From positions 1-5,719 of the forward strand of contig JAPLUA010000323.1 of NCBI GenBank assembly GCA_026397855.1: a DNA stretch of 5,719 bases. The letters run 5' to 3'. A program made the translations under genes and the position numbers. Under the pieces are notes generated by a model that ran no database searches, had not been told where the DNA came from, and saw only the letters and a list, made by a program, of their open reading frames with translations. Each line of letters opens with the position of its first letter. Position 1 is the first letter of the stretch. This DNA comes from Verrucomicrobiota bacterium (GTDB lineage: Bacteria > Verrucomicrobiota > Verrucomicrobiia > Limisphaerales > UBA8199). Positions 1 through 5,719 of this stretch are shown piece by piece.

Positions 1-15
1 AATCACCATCAAGCG

Positions 16-64
16 CAAGATCAGAAAACGGCAAACGAACGCCTTGTGGGGATCTTGGATTTTT
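16..64 (+). terminator. Weak candidate plus-strand terminator at the left edge
   Basis: CAAGATC (16-22) and GATCTTG (51-57) form a perfect 7-bp inverted repeat with a 28-base loop that contains a minor GGC/GCC pair. On the plus strand it is followed within two bases by TTTTT (60-64). The stem is short and only 3 of its 7 pairs are G-C, so stability is poor. If real, it would end a transcript entering from the left and converging on the minus-strand operon. However, no plus-strand frame has a stop codon between base 1 and this stem, so such a gene would have to end before the window. Confidence 0.18.
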
Positions 65-65
65 C

Positions 66-97
66 CGGAGCGCGCACATCCTTGTCGCAGCCTCGTA
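66..97. repeat. Degenerate copy of the short palindromic repeat (plus orientation)
   Basis: Bases 66-86 match the reverse complement of 247-267 at 19 of 21 positions, beginning CGGAGCGCG. The second half is eroded: TTGTCGCAGCC replaces the TTGTCCGCTCC of the better copy, so the internal hairpin is weakened. It is followed by CCTCGTA (91-97), which duplicates the start of the cloverleaf arm at 100-105 and could pair alternatively with TACGAGG (175-181). Together the copies at 66-86 and 247-267 bracket the cloverleaf as an inverted pair. Confidence 0.6.
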
Positions 98-99
98 AG

Positions 100-180
100 C
101 TCGTAGCCGCGGACGTCAGTCCGCGCCATCTTCTCCGGTCGGAGCGAAGATTAGCGCCGACTCACGTCGGCGGCTACGAG
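100..180. repeat. 81-nt palindromic element folding as a four-armed cloverleaf
   Basis: Two 27-base arms (100-126 and 154-180) are inverted copies matching at 24 of 27 positions. An outer 9-bp stem pairs 100-108 (CTCGTAGCC) with 172-180 (GGCTACGAG). Each arm also folds on itself: 109-124 is GCGGAC-GTCA-GTCCGC, and 156-171 is GCCGAC-TCAC-GTCGGC, both perfect 6-bp stems with four-base loops. The middle (125-155) forms a third hairpin: GC/GC, then ATCTTC (128-133) with GAAGAT (146-151), plus a possible inner CTCC/GGAG alternative. No base is left unpaired at the junction. This is a paired-REP or cruciform type of repeat rather than a gene. It lacks tRNA and integron attC signatures. Mobilisation by a REP-associated transposase is possible but no such gene is in view. 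Confidence 0.8.
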
Positions 181-235
181 GTTATGGGCCGCGGGCAGCT
201 CAATTCGGGACAGGTCCGCTTGGGGGGTGACTGCG

Positions 236-267
236 CTACGGGAGCGGACAAGAATGTCCGCGCTCCG
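236..267. repeat. Short palindromic repeat, hairpin copy (minus orientation)
   Basis: GCGGACA (244-250) and TGTCCGC (255-261) form a perfect 7-bp stem around the loop AGAA. After a two-base bulge, GGA (241-243) pairs with TCC (264-266). Read on the minus strand, bases 267-247 match bases 66-86 of the plus strand at 19 of 21 positions, so the two are inverted copies of one element. I recall similar hairpins scattered through intergenic DNA of Verrucomicrobiota, which fits a REP-like family, but that is memory rather than a search. It lies in the spacer beyond the 3' end of the operon. Confidence 0.7.
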
Positions 268-326
268 ATAAGGTGAGTTGCGCCCGACCGCCTTCTACAC
301 GGAAGCACAGGGTCAAGCCTTCTGAA

Positions 327-371
327 CCGGGCTCACCCGGTGAACACTCTTTCCCCTTGGCATGAGCCCGG
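327..371 (-). terminator. Inverted repeat just after the operon stop, weak terminator candidate
   Basis: Immediately after the TAG at 372-374 the minus strand reads CCGGGCTCA (371-363), a 27-base loop, then TGAGCCCGG (335-327), a perfect 9-bp inverted repeat. A competing small hairpin, ACCGGG/CCCGGT with a four-base loop (326-341), uses the same right arm. No T-run follows the stem in the minus direction (TTCAGAAGG), so it is not a classic intrinsic terminator. It could instead protect the 3' end of the message or be another palindromic repeat of this spacer. Confidence 0.3.
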
Positions 372-3300
372 CTACCGGAGGGAGATGGTGAGGAAATAGA
401 AATGCTGGGGCGTGGCAGAGACCGTGAAGCTGATCTTCTGCTCATCCGTGAGCGATGGAGCCGGATCACTGACAGCCAAGTCGGCGAAGGGCACGCCGAG
501 CGCCGAGGTGTGGCGGACGCCGAATTTGAAGCGGCTGACATAGGCATTCGGCCAGAGGAAATGGAGCTCCACCAGGGGTCCATTCGGGACGAGGTTCAGG
601 GCAGGCAGGGCAAATGTTGCAATAGACGGCGCATGCCCATTCGGATCCAGCGGATCGGTGCCGTCCAGCATTTCCTGGATATTCTTATAGCCGTCGCCGT
701 CAGCATCGCCAAACGGGTCCGCGAGGCCGGTGGCGCCGAAGAAGCGCTTTTCCCAGGAATCTATGAGCAGGTTGCCGGTGCTGTCGGTATCGGTAGAGAT
801 GGGGATGCTGGTGAGGATAACAGACGTCACTTCGATCGCCGGAAAACCGCAAGTGGAATTGGTGGCATCGGTATAACCGGATACCTGGATGAGTGTCCCG
901 GGGATGAGTTGGAAGTTGTTCGGGAAAACGAATGGCAGGCCGCTGGCATCCTGCAAGGCGAAGGTGGCGCTCCCTCCGTTCAGGTCAAGGGTGCGGCAGG
1001 AGGCGGTGACCGTGTCAGCGCGAACGACCAGAATGACGTTGGTGGTGGACCGAGCTGAAACGGCAGTGAGGATAGACGTGGCGCCGGCGGTGGCACTGGC
1101 GAACTGATTGGAAGTGGTGGACCAGGCGAGGTAATTGGTGTCCATGGTGCCGTGCCAGAGGAAATAGCGTATTTCATCCACCGGCAGCACGAATCGGCTG
1201 GGATTCGTATTGTTGAGGAGGCTATCAATGCGGTAGATATCCTGGACCACGGCACACAGGCTTGCGACGGCGGGAGTGACCGCTGTTTCGACCTGGTTGC
1301 TAATGACCTCGAAGGCCTTCTGGAGCCTGTAGCCGGGCTGGTTGCCAGCGGCGCTTTCCAGCGAGAGCAGGAGGCTTTGGGGCGGGTTGGTGCGGCTCAT
1401 GTCGGGAACGCGGGATGGGAAAAGGGTGAGATTGGTCCACCAGGAGTTCGATCGGGCACCGAACATCTGGGCCACCCGCAATTCAAAGAGGAGGGCTTTG
1501 AGGGTGCTGTTGTTGTTGAGGTTTTGAACGAGGGTGGCACGGGGCAGAGCGCAAAAGGCATTCGAGGCGGCAGAAATCCAACTGCGTGCTTCATTGGTGA
1601 TGTTGCCACCGCCATAGAGGTTAGTCACCGCCGGGAAGCGAGGTGCCGGCACGGCGGCCAGCCCGATCATTTCACGACCGACCCTTTTGTCCACGTTGGT
1701 AGTCATGATGCTGTAGTGCGGATCGGTGGCAACGCTGATCAGCCGGGCTTCGGTCACGATGGATATGTTGGTGATGGGAGTGACCGGCCAATTGTTGCTG
1801 TCGGCGGCGCCCGAGCCCAGGAGCTTGCCCTGCCAATCCTGAGCATGCACCACGGCGCCCGTCGCACAGAGAGTAACGCGGTTGGAAAAGCCATCCCACG
1901 GCCGGGGGGTGATATTGAGATCAAAGGCCGCCTGGTCGTCAATGTGCGGGTAATTGGTCGGAACGCTGCTCGCGCTGAGCGGATCGAAACCGCGAATGAG
2001 TTCCTCAAGGTCGGAGTAGCCGTCGCCGTCGCTGTCGCGGCTGCCAGTGAGCGGCAAGCCGAGGGCGATCTTCACATAATCGGGAATGCCATCCCCCTTG
2101 GAATCGAGCGTGGACGGGCCCTGGCCGAAGGAATAGGCGGCAGATTTGACGGCCGATTTAGCGACACTGTTGGTGGCCTGCCCATAATACTGGACGGTGG
2201 CGTTGGTGAACACGATGGCGGAGAGGCCGTTGCTCCAGGTGGTCCAGGCGCCGCTACCTACGCGGAAGAAGATCAGGTCGCTGGCATTGGCCGCAGCGAA
2301 CTGGAGCTTCACGCTGCCCGGGTAGAGGCCCGGGAGGGGGGAGATGGTGACATCGCTGACCTTGTCACCCGCGGGCGGGGTGAAGCTGAAGAGCGAGATC
2401 ATGTTGCTGTATTGGTTGGCCAGGCCGTAATGCGCCAAAGGGTGTGCGGCGCCCAGGACTGTGAGCGTGGGATTGACCAGGCCCTGGGTGGATGTGAGGA
2501 ACGTCTCGGTCCTGACCGAGACATCGCCGGGCAGGGCCGAATAGGCGAGGCCGCCTGCCCAATCGCCGGCGCTGCTGAGCCGCAGCAGGACAGGGTTATT
2601 GGTGACGAAGGGTTCATTGCGGAACTGCATGACATTCCCCGAGGCGCTGTAAGCGGAAATCCTGGGAAGGTCGCCCGAGGCCGAGTTAGTGTAGTTTGAT
2701 CCGGTCCAGTTCCATTGCCTGAACTTAGCGGAGGTACTCTGGCCGATGGGGGCGGAGTAAGCCGTGAAACCATTGGAACTGAGCACGCCTGCACCGGTGA
2801 AGTGCTCGCCCGGCGACGCGGCAAAGGACTGAACAGGAACGGGGGCAGTGCGACCGTCGAAACTGTAAACCACCGCCGAGACGCCGTTGGTATTGAACAC
2901 GAGCAGCTTGGTGCCCGTGGGGCCCGGCAGCGCAAAAAGGCGGTCAATATAATTGGTGAAGGTATAAACGTTGGTGTAAACAATCGCGTAATTGTTCGAG
3001 GCGGGCTCGGTGACCTGGTATTCGTAGAAATACCAGCCGCCGGGCGGGTAGAGGAGGAACTGCGTGTAGGGGTTGGTGGCGGTAAACTGGCCGGTGACAT
3101 ATTCGTATGGGTTCGGGCTCACCGCGGTGGCGATGTTGTAAATATTCAAGGCGCTGCCGCCCGAAAGATCGAAGAAGCCAAAGTAGTCGTAATTGATCCC
3201 CACATTGCGCTGGAACAAAGCCAGCCGAGCATAGCGGTTGGTATGGAGCAGGACAGGGTTGGCGCGTTCGCGGAGATAGGAAATGGTGGAGTCGGACAGG

Positions 3301-3971
3301 ACGGTGCGATTGGTGGTGCCGTCGTTGCGCAGGAGGGTTGCGCGATAAGGCGACGCTCCATTATAGAGGCTGGCCACGCAGAGGTCGTCGTTAGTGGTAT
3401 TCCCGGCGCCGCCGATGTCCATGGCGGCCACCGAATTGGGCCCCAGCGAAGGGAGAAAGACGCTGGAAGGCTGGATGGTCAGCGCCGTGTTTGTGGCATC
3501 AATAATGTTGATACGATTGGCATCCGGGCCGGTGAGCGCGATAGAATCATACGTCATCGAGTCGAGCTTGCCGATCCCGAGCCCGGTGGCGTTGGCGATG
3601 CCGCTCGCGCGGGCCGAGGACCAGGTATAAACCCCTGGCGACAACTGGTAGCCAATGCGATAGCTCCCGGTAGCCCGGTCCACAATGAGCAGGTCGCGCC
3701 GACCGTCACCATTGAAGTCGCCGTCCGACTGCAACTCCGAGTCGGTTTCATAGACGAAGCTGGCGCCGGAGCTGCCCAGGAGAGAGGCGCCCAGGGCGAG
3801 CGCGCCGAGCAAACAGGAGACCGAAATTCGCCACGTAGCCAGCGCGGCGGAGCAGGGGAAGGCGATTCGCGCGCAACGCAAGGCGCGAGGGACTGCCGGC
3901 CCCGCGCTCCCTCGGCTGGTTCCGCGGCGTCTGTCAGTTTGATGCGGGTAGCATTCGGTTATTGTTGTCAT
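372..3971 (-). CDS. Exported FG-GAP/VCBS beta-propeller and TSP3-repeat protein, 1199 aa
   Basis: ATG at 3969-3971 is chosen because it forms an ATGA overlap with the upstream stop and has GAGGTGA seven bases before it. TAG at 372-374 ends the gene. An unusually long basic leader (1-46) precedes a hydrophobic core (about 51-66, VSCLLGALALGASLLG), with a plausible signal-peptidase site after SGA at 68-70. Residues 77-530 show eight or nine repeats spaced 45-65 residues apart. The first carries an intact calcium loop DGDFNGDGRRD (83-93), as in FG-GAP/VCBS propellers. Residues 538-615 (ISPLPGLYPGSVKLQF through VQYYGQA) resemble the chitobiase C-terminal-like beta module. EF-hand/TSP3 loops lie at 646-657 (DSDGDGYSDLEE) and 1089-1100 (DADGDGYKNIQE). 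Between them lies an unrecognised region with helical stretches at about 793-840 and 865-920 and an OB-like beta segment at about 975-1058. The C-terminus (1130-1199) is a short beta module ending FYFLTISLR. I see no PEP-CTERM anchor and no enzyme motif. The role is unknown, perhaps a surface structural or binding protein. Confidence 0.95.
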   Translation of the reverse strand: MTTITECYPHQTDRRRGTSRGSAGPAVPRALRCARIAFPCSAALATWRISVSCLLGALALGASLLGSSGASFVYETDSELQSDGDFNGDGRRDLLIVDRATGSYRIGYQLSPGVYTWSSARASGIANATGLGIGKLDSMTYDSIALTGPDANRINIIDATNTALTIQPSSVFLPSLGPNSVAAMDIGGAGNTTNDDLCVASLYNGASPYRATLLRNDGTTNRTVLSDSTISYLRERANPVLLHTNRYARLALFQRNVGINYDYFGFFDLSGGSALNIYNIATAVSPNPYEYVTGQFTATNPYTQFLLYPPGGWYFYEYQVTEPASNNYAIVYTNVYTFTNYIDRLFALPGPTGTKLLVFNTNGVSAVVYSFDGRTAPVPVQSFAASPGEHFTGAGVLSSNGFTAYSAPIGQSTSAKFRQWNWTGSNYTNSASGDLPRISAYSASGNVMQFRNEPFVTNNPVLLRLSSAGDWAGGLAYSALPGDVSVRTETFLTSTQGLVNPTLTVLGAAHPLAHYGLANQYSNMISLFSFTPPAGDKVSDVTISPLPGLYPGSVKLQFAAANASDLIFFRVGSGAWTTWSNGLSAIVFTNATVQYYGQATNSVAKSAVKSAAYSFGQGPSTLDSKGDGIPDYVKIALGLPLTGSRDSDGDGYSDLEELIRGFDPLSASSVPTNYPHIDDQAAFDLNITPRPWDGFSNRVTLCATGAVVHAQDWQGKLLGSGAADSNNWPVTPITNISIVTEARLISVATDPHYSIMTTNVDKRVGREMIGLAAVPAPRFPAVTNLYGGGNITNEARSWISAASNAFCALPRATLVQNLNNNSTLKALLFELRVAQMFGARSNSWWTNLTLFPSRVPDMSRTNPPQSLLLSLESAAGNQPGYRLQKAFEVISNQVETAVTPAVASLCAVVQDIYRIDSLLNNTNPSRFVLPVDEIRYFLWHGTMDTNYLAWSTTSNQFASATAGATSILTAVSARSTTNVILVVRADTVTASCRTLDLNGGSATFALQDASGLPFVFPNNFQLIPGTLIQVSGYTDATNSTCGFPAIEVTSVILTSIPISTDTDSTGNLLIDSWEKRFFGATGLADPFGDADGDGYKNIQEMLDGTDPLDPNGHAPSIATFALPALNLVPNGPLVELHFLWPNAYVSRFKFGVRHTSALGVPFADLAVSDPAPSLTDEQKISFTVSATPQHFYFLTISLR

Positions 3972-5719
3972 GGCACATTCACCTCGTTGGAAGGAACGAG
4001 CTGGTCAACTTCGTGGTTGGGGTTGGCCCCGAAATGCACGAGGATATACTTGTATCGGGAGCCCGAGATGACGGGTTGATTGTCCTTGAGCCAGAAATAG
4101 ATGTAATTGTAGGTGGCATCGGTGCTGGAGGTTACCGCGATGAACGGGTCGAGGATGATCGTGTTGGTGGACTGGCTGGCGCTTCCGCTGATCTGGTAAG
4201 CGATGTTTTCCATCAACGGCGAGACTTGAATGGTGTCACCGGAAGGTGTTGCCCCGCCGGCATTGCTCACGGTATAGCGGTACATGGCGCACGGGAAAAG
4301 TGACCCGCCGTTGACGTTGGTTTCAATCAAAGAGAGCGGATCCAGCACGGTCCCAATCCGCGGACTGCCTTCCTTGGTTGTGACGGTGATTCTGTGGCTA
4401 AAGGTAGCATAACCAACCAGAACTCCGTTACCCGTGTAGCTGGCGGTTTGCAACGGCATAAAGGCGTTGGTTGGCGAGAGGTAATAAGCCGCAGCAAAGA
4501 AGGTGGTAGCCGCCGGCGGCAGCGGACGCTGCGGCCAAGGCACCTGCGGACCCGGGGTATTGGTCGGAATCCAGACGAAACTCTCGTAGTTGCTGAATTT
4601 GCCGTAATTCCCCTTCTTGCCGTGCGCGCGCACGGTGACGTAGTAGGTCTTGCCCATCTCGATTTTGCAGCGGATCTGGAAGAGGGCGCCATCATTGCCA
4701 AAGGCAGGCCCAACCATGGGGGTGTTAAACAGGTTGAAGTCCCTGGCGAGGTTGGTGCCGCTGTTGGTGAAGGTCATGGACACCGGTGGTGCGCCCGTAC
4801 TGGAGAGCGAGGCAGAGAGGGCATATTGGTTGGTGTTCGGCGGGGTAGGATCGGCGGCAATCCGCACCTCGAAACGCTCCACCCCGTAAGGCGGACAGAA
4901 CCAGGAGAGGTTCATCTGGGGGGTAGTCGAGTCACCGCTGGAGGTGATCCGGGAAAGCACCGGCGTGGGGAGCGGGGCATTCGGGGCGGTGTCAACGCAA
5001 GACCCAAGGGGCACCAGTGGACTTGGATTGCCACTGGCATCGAGCAGTTGGAGAAAGAAGCAGAGTGTGCCGCCGTTGACCGGGTGGGCACTTTCGTAAC
5101 ACTTGATGAATTGGGCGAGGTTGGTAACCGGCCCCTGGCAGAGCAGCGACAGGGGACCGCCATCCACCCTGCGATAAAGCCGGTATTCGGCGGTGCCTTC
5201 GGTGGGAATGATGGTGACAGCGATGTCGTTGGTTCCAGTCGGATCGTGCTCGATACAGTCACGGTTCTGACCATCACCGGCGATCACCCGCTGGCTATCT
5301 GCTGTGGCCTGGAACGGAACCTTGGCATATTGCTGGCTGCTGACCGGCGGAACGACGAGGGTGCTGGCCAAGTTGGAGATCTTGCCATTCGCCAGCCCCG
5401 CGCGGCAGGAAACCTGGATAGTAATCTTGACCGGCTTCGTGTTGGTAAACGGATTCTGAATCGGCGTCCACCAGGTGGATACATCGGACGCGTCCTGGTA
5501 ATTGAGCAGCCCAAAGTAATTGCTGACGACAACCGTTCCGGCCGGGCCGGAGATGTCGGCCTGATAGATGGCCTGACAGTAGAATTCCGCCCACTCGATG
5601 CGCGAGTCATTCCGCGTGCAACTGATGTAGAGGTTGTAGTTGGTGGGATCGGCCGTGCGGAGCGTTCCGTAGGTGACGGGCAGCGCCGTCACCACTGGCC
5701 TGACGCAATTGATCTCGAC
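3968..5719 (-). CDS. Fibronectin-III-like multidomain extracytoplasmic protein, 5' end cut by the window
   Basis: The frame is open from the right edge to a TGA at 3968-3970, giving 583 residues. A GTG at 5693-5695 could initiate, but the frame continues upstream of it (reading VEINCVRP) and no good ribosome site precedes it, so the true start and any signal peptide are probably outside the window. Counting from that GTG, the chain reads as about four beta-sandwich modules: roughly 18-117, 125-238, 240-377 and 385-575. Each ends with a fibronectin-III-like G strand and a Pro/Thr/Asn linker (for example KFSNYESFVWIPT and LVPSNEVNVP). The third has the clearest FN3 pattern: NLSWFCPP, FEVRIAA, then KTYYVTVRAHGKKG. 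Twelve cysteines, ten of them in the first 275 residues, suggest disulfides and hence life outside the cytoplasm. No catalytic motif is visible. The stop overlaps the start of the next gene, so both are co-translated. Coding status is certain; FN3 assignment is by eye; the function is unknown. Confidence 0.93.
   Translation of the reverse strand, partial: VEINCVRPVVTALPVTYGTLRTADPTNYNLYISCTRNDSRIEWAEFYCQAIYQADISGPAGTVVVSNYFGLLNYQDASDVSTWWTPIQNPFTNTKPVKITIQVSCRAGLANGKISNLASTLVVPPVSSQQYAKVPFQATADSQRVIAGDGQNRDCIEHDPTGTNDIAVTIIPTEGTAEYRLYRRVDGGPLSLLCQGPVTNLAQFIKCYESAHPVNGGTLCFFLQLLDASGNPSPLVPLGSCVDTAPNAPLPTPVLSRITSSGDSTTPQMNLSWFCPPYGVERFEVRIAADPTPPNTNQYALSASLSSTGAPPVSMTFTNSGTNLARDFNLFNTPMVGPAFGNDGALFQIRCKIEMGKTYYVTVRAHGKKGNYGKFSNYESFVWIPTNTPGPQVPWPQRPLPPAATTFFAAAYYLSPTNAFMPLQTASYTGNGVLVGYATFSHRITVTTKEGSPRIGTVLDPLSLIETNVNGGSLFPCAMYRYTVSNAGGATPSGDTIQVSPLMENIAYQISGSASQSTNTIILDPFIAVTSSTDATYNYIYFWLKDNQPVISGSRYKYILVHFGANPNHEVDQLVPSNEVNVP
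3979..3985 (-). promoter_or_regulatory. Strong Shine-Dalgarno inside the upstream gene, coupled to an ATGA overlap
   Basis: On the minus strand GAGGTGA matches seven consecutive bases of the ideal anti-16S partner (AGGAGGTGATC). It lies seven bases before the ATG at 3969-3971. It is made from the Asn-Glu-Val-Asn codons just before the end of the upstream gene, whose TGA shares bases with that ATG. This fixes the start of the 1199-residue protein despite its unusually long basic leader, and implies that the second gene is translated by reinitiation or coupled ribosomes from the same message. The only alternative start I found near the signal peptide, a TTG at codon 31, has no such site. Confidence 0.8.

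Larger units (their letters stand above)
1..371. other. Intergenic stretch packed with palindromic repeats, no supported gene
   Basis: This is the spacer downstream of the minus-strand operon. Bases 1-65 are less GC-rich and open in all three plus frames (the first stops are at 96, 104 and 274). They could be the tail of a plus-strand gene, but 65 bases show no recognisable protein. Bases 66-267 are a compound inverted repeat. Bases 181-235 separate the cloverleaf from the second short palindrome and show no clear structure. Bases 268-326 are plain spacer and 327-371 carry the post-stop inverted repeat. Open frames across 46-276 and 236-583 are by-products of the repeats and of the antisense of the neighbouring gene. 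Confidence 0.7.

Noticed and set aside
2..106. Possible C-terminal end of a plus-strand gene (ITIKRKIRKR...)
   Set aside because: All three plus frames are open here, the segment is too short to recognise, and its second half is repeat sequence. The left flank would be needed to decide.
100..180. A tRNA-like cloverleaf
   Set aside because: The fold has four arms and about the right length, but it lacks the T-loop GTTCRA, the D-loop Gs, a 7-base anticodon loop and an acceptor tail. All hairpin loops that can be assigned are four bases and both side arms are GC palindromes.
100..187. An integron attC site
   Set aside because: There is no RYYYAAC/GTTRRRY core pair at the ends; GTTATGG at 181-187 does not fit, and no integrase or cassette array is visible.
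46..276. A 76-codon open frame on the plus strand
   Set aside because: It runs straight through the cloverleaf and the short palindromes, has no ribosome site, and its residues are a translation of the repeats.
372..480. A C-terminal sorting signal such as PEP-CTERM or LPXTG
   Set aside because: The protein ends in a beta-type tail (FYFLTISLR) with no sorting motif, transmembrane helix or basic cluster.
236..583. A 115-codon minus-strand open frame that could be a small gene after the operon
   Set aside because: It starts inside the end of the 1199-residue gene in another frame and ends in the hairpin repeat; there is no protein-like pattern.
672..701. A dispersed direct repeat, since TAGCCGTCGCCGTC occurs at 688-701 and 2017-2030
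   Set aside because: Both copies encode the same D-G-D-G-Y stretch of the calcium loops on the minus strand, so protein constraint explains the identity.
1152..2699. A 515-codon open frame on the plus strand
   Set aside because: It lies wholly antisense to the 1199-residue gene. Its product is a Gly/Val/Glu/Arg-rich mix with no domain pattern, as expected from the complement of GC-rich codons, whereas the minus frame shows signal peptide, calcium loops and repeats.
3807..3815. Lipoprotein signal (Cys53 in the hydrophobic core)
   Set aside because: The residues before it (ISVSC) lack the Leu-x-(Ala/Ser/Gly)-(Ala/Gly)-Cys lipobox, and the cysteine lies at the beginning rather than the end of the hydrophobic core.
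2715..4079. A 454-codon open frame on the plus strand
   Set aside because: It is antisense to both real genes and spans their junction. The composition is low-complexity Gly/Val/Arg/Ala and no recognisable domain is present.

Overview
The window looks like chromosomal DNA of a GC-rich, Gram-negative-type environmental bacterium, most likely a member of the Verrucomicrobiota (Pedosphaera/Limisphaerales-like). This is inferred from three things: long secreted proteins rich in Thr-Asn pairs; thrombospondin-type-3/EF-hand loops of the form DxDGDGYxxxxE followed by a G-x-D-P-L motif; and a spacer filled with palindromic repeats of a kind I associate with that phylum. No marker gene is present, so the placement is tentative.

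Layout. All real coding sequence lies on the minus strand, in two large genes transcribed from right to left. The upstream gene (3968-5719) runs off the right edge, so its N-terminus is missing. It encodes at least 583 residues of successive beta-sandwich, fibronectin-III-like modules with many cysteines. Its TGA stop overlaps the ATG of the second gene in an ATGA (3968-3971). A strong Shine-Dalgarno, GAGGTGA (3979-3985), lies inside the last codons of the first gene, so the two form a translationally coupled operon. The second gene (372-3971, 1199 aa) encodes a probable exported protein. In order it has a long basic leader with a signal peptide, a beta-propeller-like FG-GAP/VCBS region, a chitobiase-C-terminal-like module, a first TSP3/EF-hand loop, an unidentified central region of about 380 residues, a second TSP3/EF-hand loop, and a short beta-rich C-terminal module.

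The left 371 bases hold no gene I can support. They contain a compound palindromic structure: an 81-nt unit (100-180) that folds on paper into a gapless four-armed cloverleaf, flanked by two inverted copies (66-86 and 247-267) of a second short element, one of which keeps a perfect hairpin. A 9-bp inverted repeat sits just after the stop codon of the second gene.

Together the two genes look like an export unit making two extracytoplasmic, multidomain, probably calcium-stabilised proteins that may be displayed or assembled together. No catalytic domain is recognisable and no biochemical role can be assigned. Nothing here amounts to a clear new defence or enzymatic system. The best leads are the cloverleaf repeat with a compensatory base-pair change between its arms, and the unidentified central region of the second protein.
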